Shown here one piece after another: positions 8,394 to 18,180 of a DNA stretch of 64,000 nucleotides; the stretch's first letter is position 1, and each line of letters begins with the position of its first letter. The stretch is from positions 248,001 through 312,000 of the forward strand of contig NZ_LFME01000002.1 of NCBI RefSeq assembly GCF_001043115.1. The letters are read 5' to 3'. A program made the position numbers and the translations under genes. The stretch is from Xanthomonas sp. NCPPB 1128 (GTDB taxonomy: Bacteria; Pseudomonadota; Gammaproteobacteria; Xanthomonadales; Xanthomonadaceae). The notes under the pieces are model-generated. The model was given only the letters and a program-made list of their open reading frames with translations, did not search any database and was not told where the DNA came from.

Positions 8394-10148
8394 ATGCGGC
8401 AGGTCAACGAAAGCGAATTCGCCAGTTTCGACGGCACACGGCTGTTCTACCGGCATTGGCCGGCTACCGCGCCGGTGGCGCCGCCCAGGGCGATCGTGCT
8501 GCTGCACCGCGGCCACGAGCATTCCGGGCGGGTCATGCACCTGGCCGAGGAGCTGGGCCTGGACGACTGCGCGGTGTTCGCCTGGGATGCGCGCGGCAAC
8601 GGCCGCTCGCCCGGCGCACGTGGCGATGCGCCCGGCTTCCCGGCACTGGTGCGCGACCTCGACCGCTTCGTCGCGCACATCGGCGAAGTCCACGGCATCG
8701 CCGTGCAGGACATCGTGGTGGTGGCGCAGAGCGTGGGTGCGGTGGTCGCCAGCACCTGGGTGCACGACTACGCGCCGCCGCTGCGCGCGCTGGTGCTGGC
8801 CTCGCCGGCGTTCAAGGTCAAGTTGTACGTGCCGTTCGCGCGGCCCGGGCTGGCCTTGCTGCAGAAGCTGCGCGGCAACTTCTTCGTCAACAGCTACGTC
8901 AAGCCGCAGTGGCTGACCCACGACCCGGCGCGGGTCGAGAGCTACCGCAACGATCCGCTGATCACCCGGCCGATCTCGGTGCGCGTGCTGCTGGGCCTGT
9001 ACGCGGCGGCCGACCGCGTGGTCGGCGATGCGCAGGCGATCACCGTGCCGGTGCAGTTGCTGGTGTCCGGCAGCGATTTCGTGGTGCACCGCGGCCCGCA
9101 GGACCGCTTCTACGAGCGCCTGTCCTCGCCAGTGAAGGAGCGCCACCTGCTGCCCGGTTTCTTCCACGACACCCTGGGCGAGCGCGACCGCGCGCCGGCG
9201 CTGGCGCAACTCCGCCGCTTCGTGCGCGAGCGCTTTGCCGCCGCGCCGGCGCTGCCCAGCCTGTTGCAGGCGCACCGGCATGGCCCGACCTTCGAGGAAG
9301 CCGAACGCCTGGCCTGGCCGCCGGAGCGCTACAGCCTGCACGACCTGCGCTGGCGCGGTGTGCGCGCCGGCCTGCGCCTGGGTGGGCGGCTGTCCGAGGG
9401 CATCGCCCTGGGCCTGCAGACCGGCTTCGATTCCGGCAGCACGCTGGACTACATCTATCGCGACCAGGCCGCCGGGCGTGGCCCGCTGGGGCGGATGATC
9501 GATCGCAACTACCTGGATGCGATCGGCTGGCGCGGCATCCGCGTGCGCCGCCAGCATCTGCACGAACTGCTGGGCCTGGCGATGCAGCGGCTGCGCGCCG
9601 CCGGCCTGCCGGTGCGCGCGCTGGACATCGCCGCCGGTCACGGCCGCTATGTGCTGGAAGCGCTGGCCGGCGGCAGCCAGCGCGCCGACGCGATCCTGCT
9701 GCGCGATTTCAGCCCTCTGAATGTGGAGCAAGGCCGCGCACTGATCGCCACGCTCGGCGCCACCGACATCGCCCGCTTCGAACAGGGCGACGCCTTCGAC
9801 CGCGACGCGCTGGCCGCGTTGCAGCCGCGGCCGACGCTGGCAGTGGTGTCGGGCCTGTACGAACTGTTCCCGGACAACGACCAGGTGCTGCGCTCGCTGC
9901 AGGGCGTGGCCGCGGCGGTGGAGCCGGGCGGCTACCTGGCCTACACCGGCCAGCCCTGGCATCCGCAGCTGGAGTTCATCGCCCGCGCGCTGACCAGCCA
10001 CCGCGGCGGTGCGGCCTGGGTGATGCGCCGGCGCACCCAGCAGGAGATGGACGAACTGGTGCGCGCGGCCGGCTTCCGCAAGCTCGAGCAGCGCATCGAC
10101 GAGTGGGGCATCTTCACCGTGTCGCTGGCGCAGCGGATCGCGCCATGA
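8394..10148 (+). CDS. Alpha/beta hydrolase - SAM methyltransferase fusion, YnbC-like
   Basis: The 584-residue protein fuses two enzymes. Residues ~1-290 form a monoglyceride-lipase/lysophospholipase-type alpha/beta hydrolase: LLHRGHEHSGR oxyanion region, nucleophile elbow AQSVGAV (Ser113; Ala replaces the first Gly of GxSxG), acid residue in SGSDFVVHR and His in GFFHDTLGE. Residues ~370-584 form a class I SAM methyltransferase with motif I ALDIAAGHGRYV and a downstream acidic residue in LLRDFSP. The length matches E. coli YnbC (about 585 residues). Start ATG 8394 (MRQVNESEF) has ACAGGG ~11 bases upstream; GTG 8361 and ATG 8364 are in-frame alternatives. The stop overlaps the next start (ATGA). 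It probably trims and methylates a lipid made by the operon, which is inference. Confidence 0.85.
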   Translation: MRQVNESEFASFDGTRLFYRHWPATAPVAPPRAIVLLHRGHEHSGRVMHLAEELGLDDCAVFAWDARGNGRSPGARGDAPGFPALVRDLDRFVAHIGEVHGIAVQDIVVVAQSVGAVVASTWVHDYAPPLRALVLASPAFKVKLYVPFARPGLALLQKLRGNFFVNSYVKPQWLTHDPARVESYRNDPLITRPISVRVLLGLYAAADRVVGDAQAITVPVQLLVSGSDFVVHRGPQDRFYERLSSPVKERHLLPGFFHDTLGERDRAPALAQLRRFVRERFAAAPALPSLLQAHRHGPTFEEAERLAWPPERYSLHDLRWRGVRAGLRLGGRLSEGIALGLQTGFDSGSTLDYIYRDQAAGRGPLGRMIDRNYLDAIGWRGIRVRRQHLHELLGLAMQRLRAAGLPVRALDIAAGHGRYVLEALAGGSQRADAILLRDFSPLNVEQGRALIATLGATDIARFEQGDAFDRDALAALQPRPTLAVVSGLYELFPDNDQVLRSLQGVAAAVEPGGYLAYTGQPWHPQLEFIARALTSHRGGAAWVMRRRTQQEMDELVRAAGFRKLEQRIDEWGIFTVSLAQRIAP

Positions 10149-11482
10149 GCATGGCGGTCGCACGGCCGTGGCGGCGTGCGCTGGCCTGGCTGGCGCTGCT
10201 GGGGCCGTTCTTCTTCCTCAGCTACGGCCTGGCCAACACGCTGGCCGCGCGTCGCGCGGAGGTGCCGTCGCTGCCGTTCGCCTGGGAAAGCCAGATCCCG
10301 TTCTGGCCGTGGACCATCGTGCCGTATTGGTCGATCGACCTGTTCTACGTGATCTCGTTCTTCGTCTGCCGCACGCGTGCCGAACTGGACACGCATGCGC
10401 GGCGCCTGCTCACCGCGCAGGTGCTGGCGGTGAGTTGCTTCCTGCTGTGGCCGCTGCGCTTCGGTTTCGAACGGCCGCCGACCGAGGGCGTGTTCGGCTG
10501 GCTGTTCGCGGTGCTGCTGGGCTTCGACAAGCCGTTCAACCAGGCGCCGTCGCTGCACATCGTGCTGCTGGTGGTGCTGTGGGTGCGCTATGCGCAGCAC
10601 CTGCACGGGCTGGCGCGGTGGGCCCTGCACGGTTGGTTCGCGCTGATCGGGCTGTCGGTGCTGACCACCTACCAGCATCACTTCCTCGACGTGCCCACCG
10701 GCCTGGCCGCCGGCTGGTTGTGCGTGTGGCTGTGGCCGGAGCGCATCGCCGCGCCGTGGCGGGCGGCGGCACCGGCGCGCGATCCGCGGCGCTGGCGCCT
10801 GGCTGCGCTGTACCTGCTTGGCAGCGCGGCCTGCGTGGCGGCCGCACGCGCGCTCGGCGGCGCCGGCTGGTGGCTGCTGTGGCCGGCGCTGTCGCTGCTG
10901 CTGGTCGCGCTCACTTATGCGCTGCTCGGCCCGCTGGGCCTGCAGAAGCGCGCCGACGGCCGCCTGAGCCTGGCCGCGCGCTGGCTGTACGCGCCGTACC
11001 TGGCTGCCGCCTGGCTCAACTCGCGCGCGTGGACCTGGCGCGATCCGGCGCCGCGCGAAATCGCCGACGGGGTCTGGCTCGGGCGCATGCCCGGCCGCGG
11101 CGAACGCACGCGCTTCGCCGCGGTGGTCGATGTCAGTGCGGAGCTGTCGTTACGCGAGGCGCAGGCGCACGATCGCGTGGTGCCGATGCTGGACCTGGTG
11201 GCGCCGCCGGCCATGGCCTTGCGCGCCGCCGCCGACGCGATCGAAACGGCGCGCGTGCACGGCCCGGTGCTGGCCTGTTGTGCGCTGGGGTATTCGCGCA
11301 GCGCCGCCGCGGTCGCCACCTGGCTGCTGCACAGCGGCCGTGCCGCCACGCTGGACGACGCACTGGCGCAGCTGCGGGCACGCGCGCCGCGGATCGTGCT
11401 GGGGCCGGCGCAGCGTGCCGCCATCGCCGCCGCCTGCACGGCACCACCAGCGCCGCTGCAGGCGCAGGAGCTGCCGGCATGA
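10145..11482 (+). CDS. PAP2 membrane phosphatase - dual-specificity phosphatase fusion, YnbD-like
   Basis: This 445-residue inner-membrane protein joins two phosphatase domains. The N-terminal ~230 residues form a PAP2 fold: RFGFERPP (Arg-Pro of motif 1), FNQAPSLHIV (motif 2, P-S-x-H) and TYQHHFLDVPTG (motif 3, His...Asp). After further membrane segments, a C-terminal Cys-dependent phosphatase domain carries the P-loop CALGYSR, matching Cx5R, and an upstream general-acid region around MLDLVAPP. Architecture and length match E. coli YnbD. It would dephosphorylate lipid phosphates such as phosphatidic acid or a phosphatidyl-alcohol phosphate; the true substrate is unknown. ATG 10145 overlaps the previous stop, and its own stop overlaps the next ATG. 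Confidence 0.85.
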   Translation: MSMAVARPWRRALAWLALLGPFFFLSYGLANTLAARRAEVPSLPFAWESQIPFWPWTIVPYWSIDLFYVISFFVCRTRAELDTHARRLLTAQVLAVSCFLLWPLRFGFERPPTEGVFGWLFAVLLGFDKPFNQAPSLHIVLLVVLWVRYAQHLHGLARWALHGWFALIGLSVLTTYQHHFLDVPTGLAAGWLCVWLWPERIAAPWRAAAPARDPRRWRLAALYLLGSAACVAAARALGGAGWWLLWPALSLLLVALTYALLGPLGLQKRADGRLSLAARWLYAPYLAAAWLNSRAWTWRDPAPREIADGVWLGRMPGRGERTRFAAVVDVSAELSLREAQAHDRVVPMLDLVAPPAMALRAAADAIETARVHGPVLACCALGYSRSAAAVATWLLHSGRAATLDDALAQLRARAPRIVLGPAQRAAIAAACTAPPAPLQAQELPA

Positions 11483-11928
11483 GCACGCCGCTGGAACTGC
11501 GCGCGATGGCGGCGGTGCTGCGTCAGGTGGCGCCGCTGGATCGGCTGTCGCTGCTGCTGCTCGCGGTGACGGTGGCGCTGGCGGCGTGGTATGCCGGCGG
11601 CGGCGCGCTGCTCGCGGTGGTCTGGTGCGGCGTCGCCGCGTTGGCCGGCCTGTTGCAGCGCTACTGGGCGGCGCGGGTGGGTCTGGACGTGGCGCTGCTC
11701 GAGGCGGTGCTGGCCGAGCCGGACCTGCAGCGCGCCGGTGCCGACCTGGACGCGGCCCTGCAGCGCTTGGGCCTGCTGCGCACGCTGCCGCCGCCGCGCG
11801 ACTGGTTGGCGCGCTGGCAGGGCATGCGGCGCCTGCTGCGGCGGCAGTTGGCCTGTTTCGCCCTGCAGGTGCTGGCCTTGGTGCTTGCGCTGTGCACGGC
11901 GCCAACCGGCTGGTTGGCACCGCAATGA
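11479..11928 (+). CDS. Small membrane protein of the lipid operon
   Basis: The 149-residue product has two adjacent N-terminal membrane segments (LSLLLLAVTVALAAWYAGG and LLAVVWCGVAALAGLL), a central helical stretch rich in Leu, Arg and Glu, and a C-terminal hydrophobic helix (LACFALQVLALVLALC). No family was recognised. ATG 11479 overlaps the stop of the phosphatase gene, and its stop overlaps the next start, so it is translationally coupled on both sides. Its place among lipid enzymes suggests a membrane scaffold or accessory subunit, which is inference only. Confidence 0.75.
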   Translation: MSTPLELRAMAAVLRQVAPLDRLSLLLLAVTVALAAWYAGGGALLAVVWCGVAALAGLLQRYWAARVGLDVALLEAVLAEPDLQRAGADLDAALQRLGLLRTLPPPRDWLARWQGMRRLLRRQLACFALQVLALVLALCTAPTGWLAPQ

Positions 11929-13394
11929 CGCGAGCATCCACGCCGTTGTTGCCGACCGCGATCGATCCCGATCACGCAGCGCTGTGGCAGCGTCTGCAGG
12001 CCGATGGCTTCGGCGAAGGCGAGGCAGCGCTGCCGGCGTTCGAGCGCCGCGTCGCCGAGGAGGCCGGCGTCTCCCTGGCGCTGGCCGCGCAACTGGTCGA
12101 GGAATACCGGCGCTTCTGCTTCCTGGCCTGCGTCGCCGGCGAGGAGATCACGCCGAGTCCGCTGGTCGACCAGGCCTGGCATGCGCACCTCACCGATACG
12201 CGCGAGTACTGGCAGCGGTTCTGTCCGCAGGTCCTGCGCCGCACGCTGCACCACCATCCCGGGCGCGGCGACCCGGCCGACGCCACGCGCTTCCAGGCGC
12301 AGTACCGCGCCACCCTGGCGCACTACCGGCACTACTTCGGCGAACCGCCGGTGGCGTGTTGGCCGGCGCCGGCCGGTACGCGGCCACCCGCGCCGGCGAC
12401 CCGCCAGGCACGCACGCGCCGTGTCGCGCCCGCGCGCGGCGGCATCGCCCTGTGGGGCTGGATGCTGGGCATGGCGCTGCTGTTCGCGGTGCTGTGGCAG
12501 CGCCACGGCCCGCTTGCGCCGCTGCACTGGCCCGGACCGCCGTTCCTGCTGCTGTTCCTGGCCGGCATCGGCCTGGCCTGGAGCCTGGGCGCGCGCCTGC
12601 GCCTGGCCGTGCGCGGACTGCGCCGCGCGGCGCTCGATACGCCACTGGACGCCACCGAACTGGCCTATCTGGCCGGCGGCAGCGAGCGCGTTGCCGACCA
12701 ACAACTGGCCTTGCTGCTGGCGGCGGGCGGGGTGCGTCTGGAGGCCGAGCCGCACGTGCGCCGCCACGCGCGGCTGCGGCTCACCAGTGTCGCGGCACCG
12801 CCGGCGCTGCAGCGCGCGCTGGCGATCGTGCGCGCGCATCCGATCCTGCAGCAGGCGCTGGCGGCGTTGCAGCGCGACGCCGCGCCACTGCGCCGGGTAC
12901 TGGTCGCGAAGGGGCTGTGGCTGGGCCACGGACAGGCGCTGTGCGCACGCCTGTTCGGCGCCGCGCCGTTGCTGGCGCTGTGGACCCTGGGCTTGATGAA
13001 GTTGCGCATTGGCCTGCAGTTGCAGCGCCCGATCGGTTTCCTGGTGGCGGCGATGGTGGTGGTCACGGTGGTTGCGCTCGGCTTCCTGCTCACGCCGCCG
13101 CGGCGCAGCGTCGCCGGCGACGCGCTGCTGGCCGAGCGCGAGGCGGCCTGGCGCGACGGCGTCGCCGCGCCCTCGCTGGCGCCCGGTTCGCATCTGGCGC
13201 TGCCGCTGGCCCTGGCTGGCACCAGCGTCCTGATGACCACGCCCTGGGCGGACTACCATGCCTTGCGCGCGCCGGCGCCCAACGGCCGCGGCGGTAGCTG
13301 TTCGACCAGCAACTGCGGTGGCGACGGTGGCAGCAGCGCTGGCGGCAGCAGTTGCGGCGGCGGTGGCTGCGGCGGGTGTGGAGGCGGCGACTGA
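11925..13394 (+). CDS. GRDP-like + TIGR04222 membrane protein with Cys/Gly-rich tail
   Basis: The 489-residue protein has three parts. Residues ~1-140 resemble the glycine-rich-domain-protein (GRDP, PF07173) fold, with the diagnostic PSPLVDQAWHAHLTDT and YWQRFC. The middle contains about four membrane segments (GWMLGMALLFAVLW, FLLLFLAGIGLAWSLG, APLLALWTLGL, GFLVAAMVVVTVVALGF) around a soluble region typical of TIGR04222 proteins (ELAYLAGGSERV). The tail from about residue 450 is low-complexity Gly/Ser/Cys with five Cys (SCSTSNC, SSCGGGGCGGC). Such tails might bind metal or be modified, but this is unproven. ATG 11925 overlaps the previous stop. I know of no equivalent in E. coli ynbABCD. Confidence 0.75.
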   Translation: MTRASTPLLPTAIDPDHAALWQRLQADGFGEGEAALPAFERRVAEEAGVSLALAAQLVEEYRRFCFLACVAGEEITPSPLVDQAWHAHLTDTREYWQRFCPQVLRRTLHHHPGRGDPADATRFQAQYRATLAHYRHYFGEPPVACWPAPAGTRPPAPATRQARTRRVAPARGGIALWGWMLGMALLFAVLWQRHGPLAPLHWPGPPFLLLFLAGIGLAWSLGARLRLAVRGLRRAALDTPLDATELAYLAGGSERVADQQLALLLAAGGVRLEAEPHVRRHARLRLTSVAAPPALQRALAIVRAHPILQQALAALQRDAAPLRRVLVAKGLWLGHGQALCARLFGAAPLLALWTLGLMKLRIGLQLQRPIGFLVAAMVVVTVVALGFLLTPPRRSVAGDALLAEREAAWRDGVAAPSLAPGSHLALPLALAGTSVLMTTPWADYHALRAPAPNGRGGSCSTSNCGGDGGSSAGGSSCGGGGCGGCGGGD

Positions 13395-14047
13395 TGGCCG
13401 GTTCGACCTGGCAGGCCCGGCGTGCGCAGTGGCGCGTTCGCCTGGCGCTGGCGTTGCGTGAGTGCGGGGCCACGCCCAACGGCGTGTCCTGGGCCGGATT
13501 GGCCTGCGCGGTGCTGGCGGCGCTGATGTTCGCCCTGGCCTGGCGCGAGCCGCCGGCCCATGCCGCCGCGCTGCTGGTGCTGGCGGCGCTGGCGCTGCAG
13601 GCGCGGCTGTTGTGCAACCGCCTGGACGGGCTGTTGGCGCATCAGGCGCAGCTGATCGGCCGTGCCGGCACGGTGTACAACGAGGCGCCGGACCGGTTGT
13701 CGGACGTGGCGGTGTGCCTGGGCGTGGGCTACCGCCTGCAGCCGGTGCTGGGCATCGGCGCGGAACCGGGCTGGGCCGCCGCCTTGCTGTGCGTGGGCAC
13801 CGCCTACGTGCGCATGCTCGGCCTGGCCTGCGCGGTGCGCGAACCGTTGCAGGGTCCGATGGCGCGCGTGCAACGCATGCATTGGTTGTCGCTGGGCGCA
13901 CTGCTGGCGGCCGCGGCGCTGCTGCTGCAGCACGCCACACTGGCCTACATGATTCTTGCCGTGGCGCTGGCGCTGCTGATCGCCGCCGCCGCCCTGACCA
14001 TCGTGATCCGCGTGCGCGCTATCGTGCGCGAACTGGAGTGGAAATGA
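13394..14047 (+). CDS. Second, divergent CDP-alcohol phosphatidyltransferase-like protein
   Basis: The 217-residue polytopic membrane protein carries a degraded family signature: N75-RL-D78-G79-LL-A82-H83-(8)-G92-TVY-N96-EAP-D100. The two Asp-to-Asn changes occupy the same positions as in the operon's first gene, and the conserved Arg is His here. The spacing of the motif is exact, so descent from the family is clear although catalysis is uncertain. About six membrane segments are visible. ATG 13394 shares a base with the preceding TGA. It may be a second transferase, a heteromeric partner of the first, or a non-catalytic subunit. Confidence 0.7.
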   Translation: MAGSTWQARRAQWRVRLALALRECGATPNGVSWAGLACAVLAALMFALAWREPPAHAAALLVLAALALQARLLCNRLDGLLAHQAQLIGRAGTVYNEAPDRLSDVAVCLGVGYRLQPVLGIGAEPGWAAALLCVGTAYVRMLGLACAVREPLQGPMARVQRMHWLSLGALLAAAALLLQHATLAYMILAVALALLIAAAALTIVIRVRAIVRELEWK

Positions 14048-14676
14048 TCGCCCGCCTGATCGCCCGCGGCTGCAGTGCCGCGATCCGTTTGCTCACCGGT
14101 GCGCGTGCGTTGTGGCGCGGCTGCATGCCATCCAGCGAGCGCCGGGTGTACTACGGCAACCACGCCAGCCACGGCGATTTCGTGCTGATCTGGTCGTCGC
14201 TGCCGGCATCGCTGCGGCGCGAGGTGCGGCCGGTGGCGGCGGCCGACTACTGGCAGCGCGACGCGTTGCGCCGCTACCTGATCCACGCGGTGTTCAACGG
14301 CGTGCTGATCGAGCGCGACCCGCAACAGCGCCAACGCGATCCGATCGCCTGCCTGTGCGAGGCGGTCGACGCCGGCGGTTCGCTGATCCTGTTTCCGGAA
14401 GGCACGCGCAACACCGAGGACGGCCTGCTGCCGTTCAAGAGCGGTCTCTATCACCTGGCGCGGCAGCGTCCGGAACTGGAATTCGTGCCGGTGTGGATCG
14501 ACAACCTCAAGCGGGTGATGCCCAAGGGCATGTGGCTGCCGCTGCCGCTGCTGTGCACCACCACCTTCGGCGAGCCGCTGCGGCTGGATGCCGGCGAGGA
14601 CAAGCAGGCCTTCCTCGATCGCGCGCGTGCGGCCTTGCTGGCCCTCGCGCCGGAGCAGGCGGAGGCGGCCCGATGA
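14044..14676 (+). CDS. Lysophospholipid acyltransferase, PlsC-like
   Basis: The 210-residue product matches the PlsC/LPLAT family, which acylates lysophosphatidic acid or another lysolipid from acyl-ACP or acyl-CoA. Motif I is YYGNHASHGDFVLIW, where NHASHGD fits the NHxxxxD catalytic pair. Motif III is LILFPEGTRNTEDG, the usual FPEGTR block. A later VPVWIDNL segment fits motif IV. One weak N-terminal amphipathic region may anchor it. ATG 14044 overlaps the previous stop and the CdsA-like gene follows with another ATGA overlap. It would supply the acylated precursor for the neighbouring cytidylyltransferase. Confidence 0.85.
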   Translation: MIARLIARGCSAAIRLLTGARALWRGCMPSSERRVYYGNHASHGDFVLIWSSLPASLRREVRPVAAADYWQRDALRRYLIHAVFNGVLIERDPQQRQRDPIACLCEAVDAGGSLILFPEGTRNTEDGLLPFKSGLYHLARQRPELEFVPVWIDNLKRVMPKGMWLPLPLLCTTTFGEPLRLDAGEDKQAFLDRARAALLALAPEQAEAAR

Positions 14677-15647
14677 ATCCGATCGCCTTGAGCGAACACC
14701 TGCAGCAGTCCTCGCTGCGGCAGCAGACGGTGTGGTTGTTCCTGGGCATCGCCACGGTGCTGATCGTGGCCACGCTGATCGCCGAGACCCTGCGCTGGCG
14801 TGCGCGCGGACGGCCCAGCGCAGTGCTGGACAACCTGGTGGCGCGGATCCGCGCCTGGTGGGTGATGGCCGCGGTGGTGGCGCTGGCGTTCGCCTTCGGC
14901 CGGTTGGGCGTGATCGTGCTGTTCGCGCTGGTGTCGCTGTTCGCGCTGCGCGAGTTCATCACCCTCACCCCGACCCGGCGCGGCGACTACTACGCGCTGC
15001 TGGCCGCGTTCTACGTGGTGCTGCCGTGGCAGTACTGGCTGGTGTGGAGCGACTGGTACGGCCTGTACACGCTGCTGATCCCGGTCTATGCGTTCCTGGT
15101 GCTGCCGATCCTGGCGACCATCGGCGGCGACACCACGCGCTACCTGGAGCGTACCGCCAAGGTGCAGTGGGGGCTGATGATCTGCGTGTTCTGCATCTCG
15201 CACGTGCCGGCGCTGTTGAACCTGCGCATTCCCGGCTACGAGGACCGCAACCTGCTGCTGTTCGCGTTCCTGGTGATCGTGGTGCAGTCCTCGGACGTGC
15301 TGCAGTACGTGTGGGGCAAGCTGCTCGGCCGGCACCTGATCGCGCCGAAGTTGTCGCCGTCCAAGACCGTGGAAGGCTTCGTCGGCGGCATCCTCTCGGC
15401 CAGCCTGCTCGGCGCGGCGCTGTGGTGGATCACCCCGTTCTCGCCGCAGCAGGCGTTCGCGCTGGCGCTGGTCGCCAACCTGATGGGCTTCTTCGGCGGC
15501 CTGGTGATGTCGGCGATCAAGCGCGACCGCGGCATCAAGGACTGGGGCCACATGATCGAAGGCCACGGCGGCGTGCTCGATCGCTTGGACTCGGTGTGTT
15601 TTGCGGCGCCGGTGTTCTTCCACCTGATCCGCTATGGGTGGGTGTGA
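14673..15647 (+). CDS. Phosphatidate cytidylyltransferase (CdsA family), YnbB-like
   Basis: The enzyme activates phosphatidic acid with CTP to CDP-diacylglycerol, the donor for CDP-alcohol phosphatidyltransferases. The 324-residue protein has about eight membrane segments and a complete CDS signature near the C-terminus: SAIKRDRGIKDWG then GHGGVLDRLDS. The conserved PSKTVEGFVGG precedes it. The start ATG 14673 overlaps the PlsC-like stop. A house-keeping cdsA is expected elsewhere, so this copy is probably dedicated to the operon's own lipid, as YnbB is thought to be in E. coli. It is the last gene; a repeat-filled intergenic region follows and no clear terminator was seen. Confidence 0.88.
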   Translation: MNPIALSEHLQQSSLRQQTVWLFLGIATVLIVATLIAETLRWRARGRPSAVLDNLVARIRAWWVMAAVVALAFAFGRLGVIVLFALVSLFALREFITLTPTRRGDYYALLAAFYVVLPWQYWLVWSDWYGLYTLLIPVYAFLVLPILATIGGDTTRYLERTAKVQWGLMICVFCISHVPALLNLRIPGYEDRNLLLFAFLVIVVQSSDVLQYVWGKLLGRHLIAPKLSPSKTVEGFVGGILSASLLGAALWWITPFSPQQAFALALVANLMGFFGGLVMSAIKRDRGIKDWGHMIEGHGGVLDRLDSVCFAAPVFFHLIRYGWV

Positions 15648-16205
15648 GAGGCTGGGATTGGGGATGGTGGGATTTGGGATTCGCTGGAGCGTCGCGCGGT
15701 GAGAGTGTTGCGGCTGCGTAGGAGCGGCTTCAGCCGCGATGCTTTCCCGATCGCGCGTCGGCGCTAATCGCGCAACAAGAGGGCAAGAATTGCTTTCGGA
15801 TACCCACAGCCGTTCGTCTGGCCGGCGATGGAAGTTGAGTGATGCGGTCGCGCTTTGTCGCGATGGTGTGGCGTCGGATTCGTTGTAGTAGGGCTGCAGC
15901 TCTGGTGCTGCAGCCAGTGTCGCGTCGGGGCTGAAGCCCCTCCCACAATGGCGAGGCATGCGCTTCGGCGTTCGGTGGTTTCTTCGCCGCGGTAGTGCGT
16001 TCGCTATCGTCTGGTGGATTTCAGGCGTCGCGGCTGAAGCCGCTCCTACGAGGGCGATGCGCAGCGATTACAAGCAGGATCGCGTGCTGTGTCGGATCGC
16101 TTGCCACTCACGTCATGCAGCACAGCCTGCTGCAATCCCGAATCCCGGCTTCACCAGCCGCAGGCTGGTCATCCCGAATCCCCAATCCCGAATCCCGGCC
16201 CTCAC
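15648..16205. repeat. Repeat-rich intergenic region (heptamer tracts and REP halves)
   Basis: No gene is supported here. It contains GGGATTTGGGATTC-like heptamer tracts right after the CdsA-like stop and again before fis (about 16130-16195), single REP halves at 15719-15741 and 16022-16050, and the related GGGGCTGAAGCCCCTCCCAC palindrome near 15929. It lies between convergent transcription units. Confidence 0.7.
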
Positions 16206-17494
<1,289 letters not shown>

Positions 17495-17620
17495 GCGCGC
17501 GGGCGACGACGGCGAGAGCCGTATTCAAGCATGCGCCGGCCGGATCTGCAGCGCGCTCCCGGTGGATCGTGGCTTTTGTCAGCGCTAGAGGCGTGACCGA
17601 GCGAGTATCCCCCAGCGTGC

Positions 17621-17998
17621 TCAGCGCGACTTGCGGGTGTCGAGCAGGTCCAGCAGGCCGGCGCGCTGGCGTGGGCTCAGGCTTTCGAAGCGCTCCAGCA
17701 GGCGCAGTTGCTGGTCGGTGAACTGGTACTGGTTGGGCAACTCGCCGATGGCGGCGGCGTCCACCGCGATCGGTTCGCCGAACACGCGCTCGCCGCGGCC
17801 GGTGGCCAGGTACTCGAAGCTCAGCCCGCTGCGGCGGGCCAGGGCGATCAGGTGCTCCACGGCCGGTGCGGTGCCTTCGGCCATTTCCCACTGCGCCACG
17901 GCGCTGCGGGTCACGCCCAGGTCCAGCGCCAGGGCCTCCTGGGTCAGGCCGGTGAGCTTGCGCGCTTCGCGCACCCGTTCGTACAGCTTGCTGTTCAC
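17621..17998 (-). CDS. XRE-family transcriptional regulator
   Basis: The 125-residue protein has an N-terminal helix-turn-helix of the lambda-Cro/XRE type (LTQEALALDLGVTRSAVAQW, about residues 18-38), followed by a short C-terminal region (LRLLERFESLSPRQRAGLLDLL) that may mediate dimerisation or ligand sensing. GTG at 17998 is preferred because GGAG lies 4 bases upstream; GTG 18004 is also in frame but overlaps the Shine-Dalgarno. The upstream 100 bp is AT-rich compared with the surroundings and probably contains the promoter. Its target is unknown, and autoregulation is likely for this family. Confidence 0.85.
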   Translation of the reverse strand: MNSKLYERVREARKLTGLTQEALALDLGVTRSAVAQWEMAEGTAPAVEHLIALARRSGLSFEYLATGRGERVFGEPIAVDAAAIGELPNQYQFTDQQLRLLERFESLSPRQRAGLLDLLDTRKSR

Positions 17999-18180
17999 AC
18001 GCACCTCCGCAGGGGAGGCGAGATATAGCCGCGCCGGCCGTGGCGGTTGGTTCGTATCGCTATCTATCGGTGAAATGTTAGAAATACTGTCGATTCATGT
18101 TGGGCCGGTCCGCCTCGGCGCGAATCGTGCTGGCCTGGCATGCCGTGGGTGAGGCGCTCCCGGCGCGACCGCGCCCCGGT

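Noticed and set aside
7181..11482. A ~1430-codon open frame spanning purH upstream DNA and three lipid-operon genes
   Set aside because: Only its C-terminal part is the PAP2-phosphatase protein. The rest is a high-GC shadow frame made of Arg/Ala/Gly-rich sequence, while the true genes lie in other frames.
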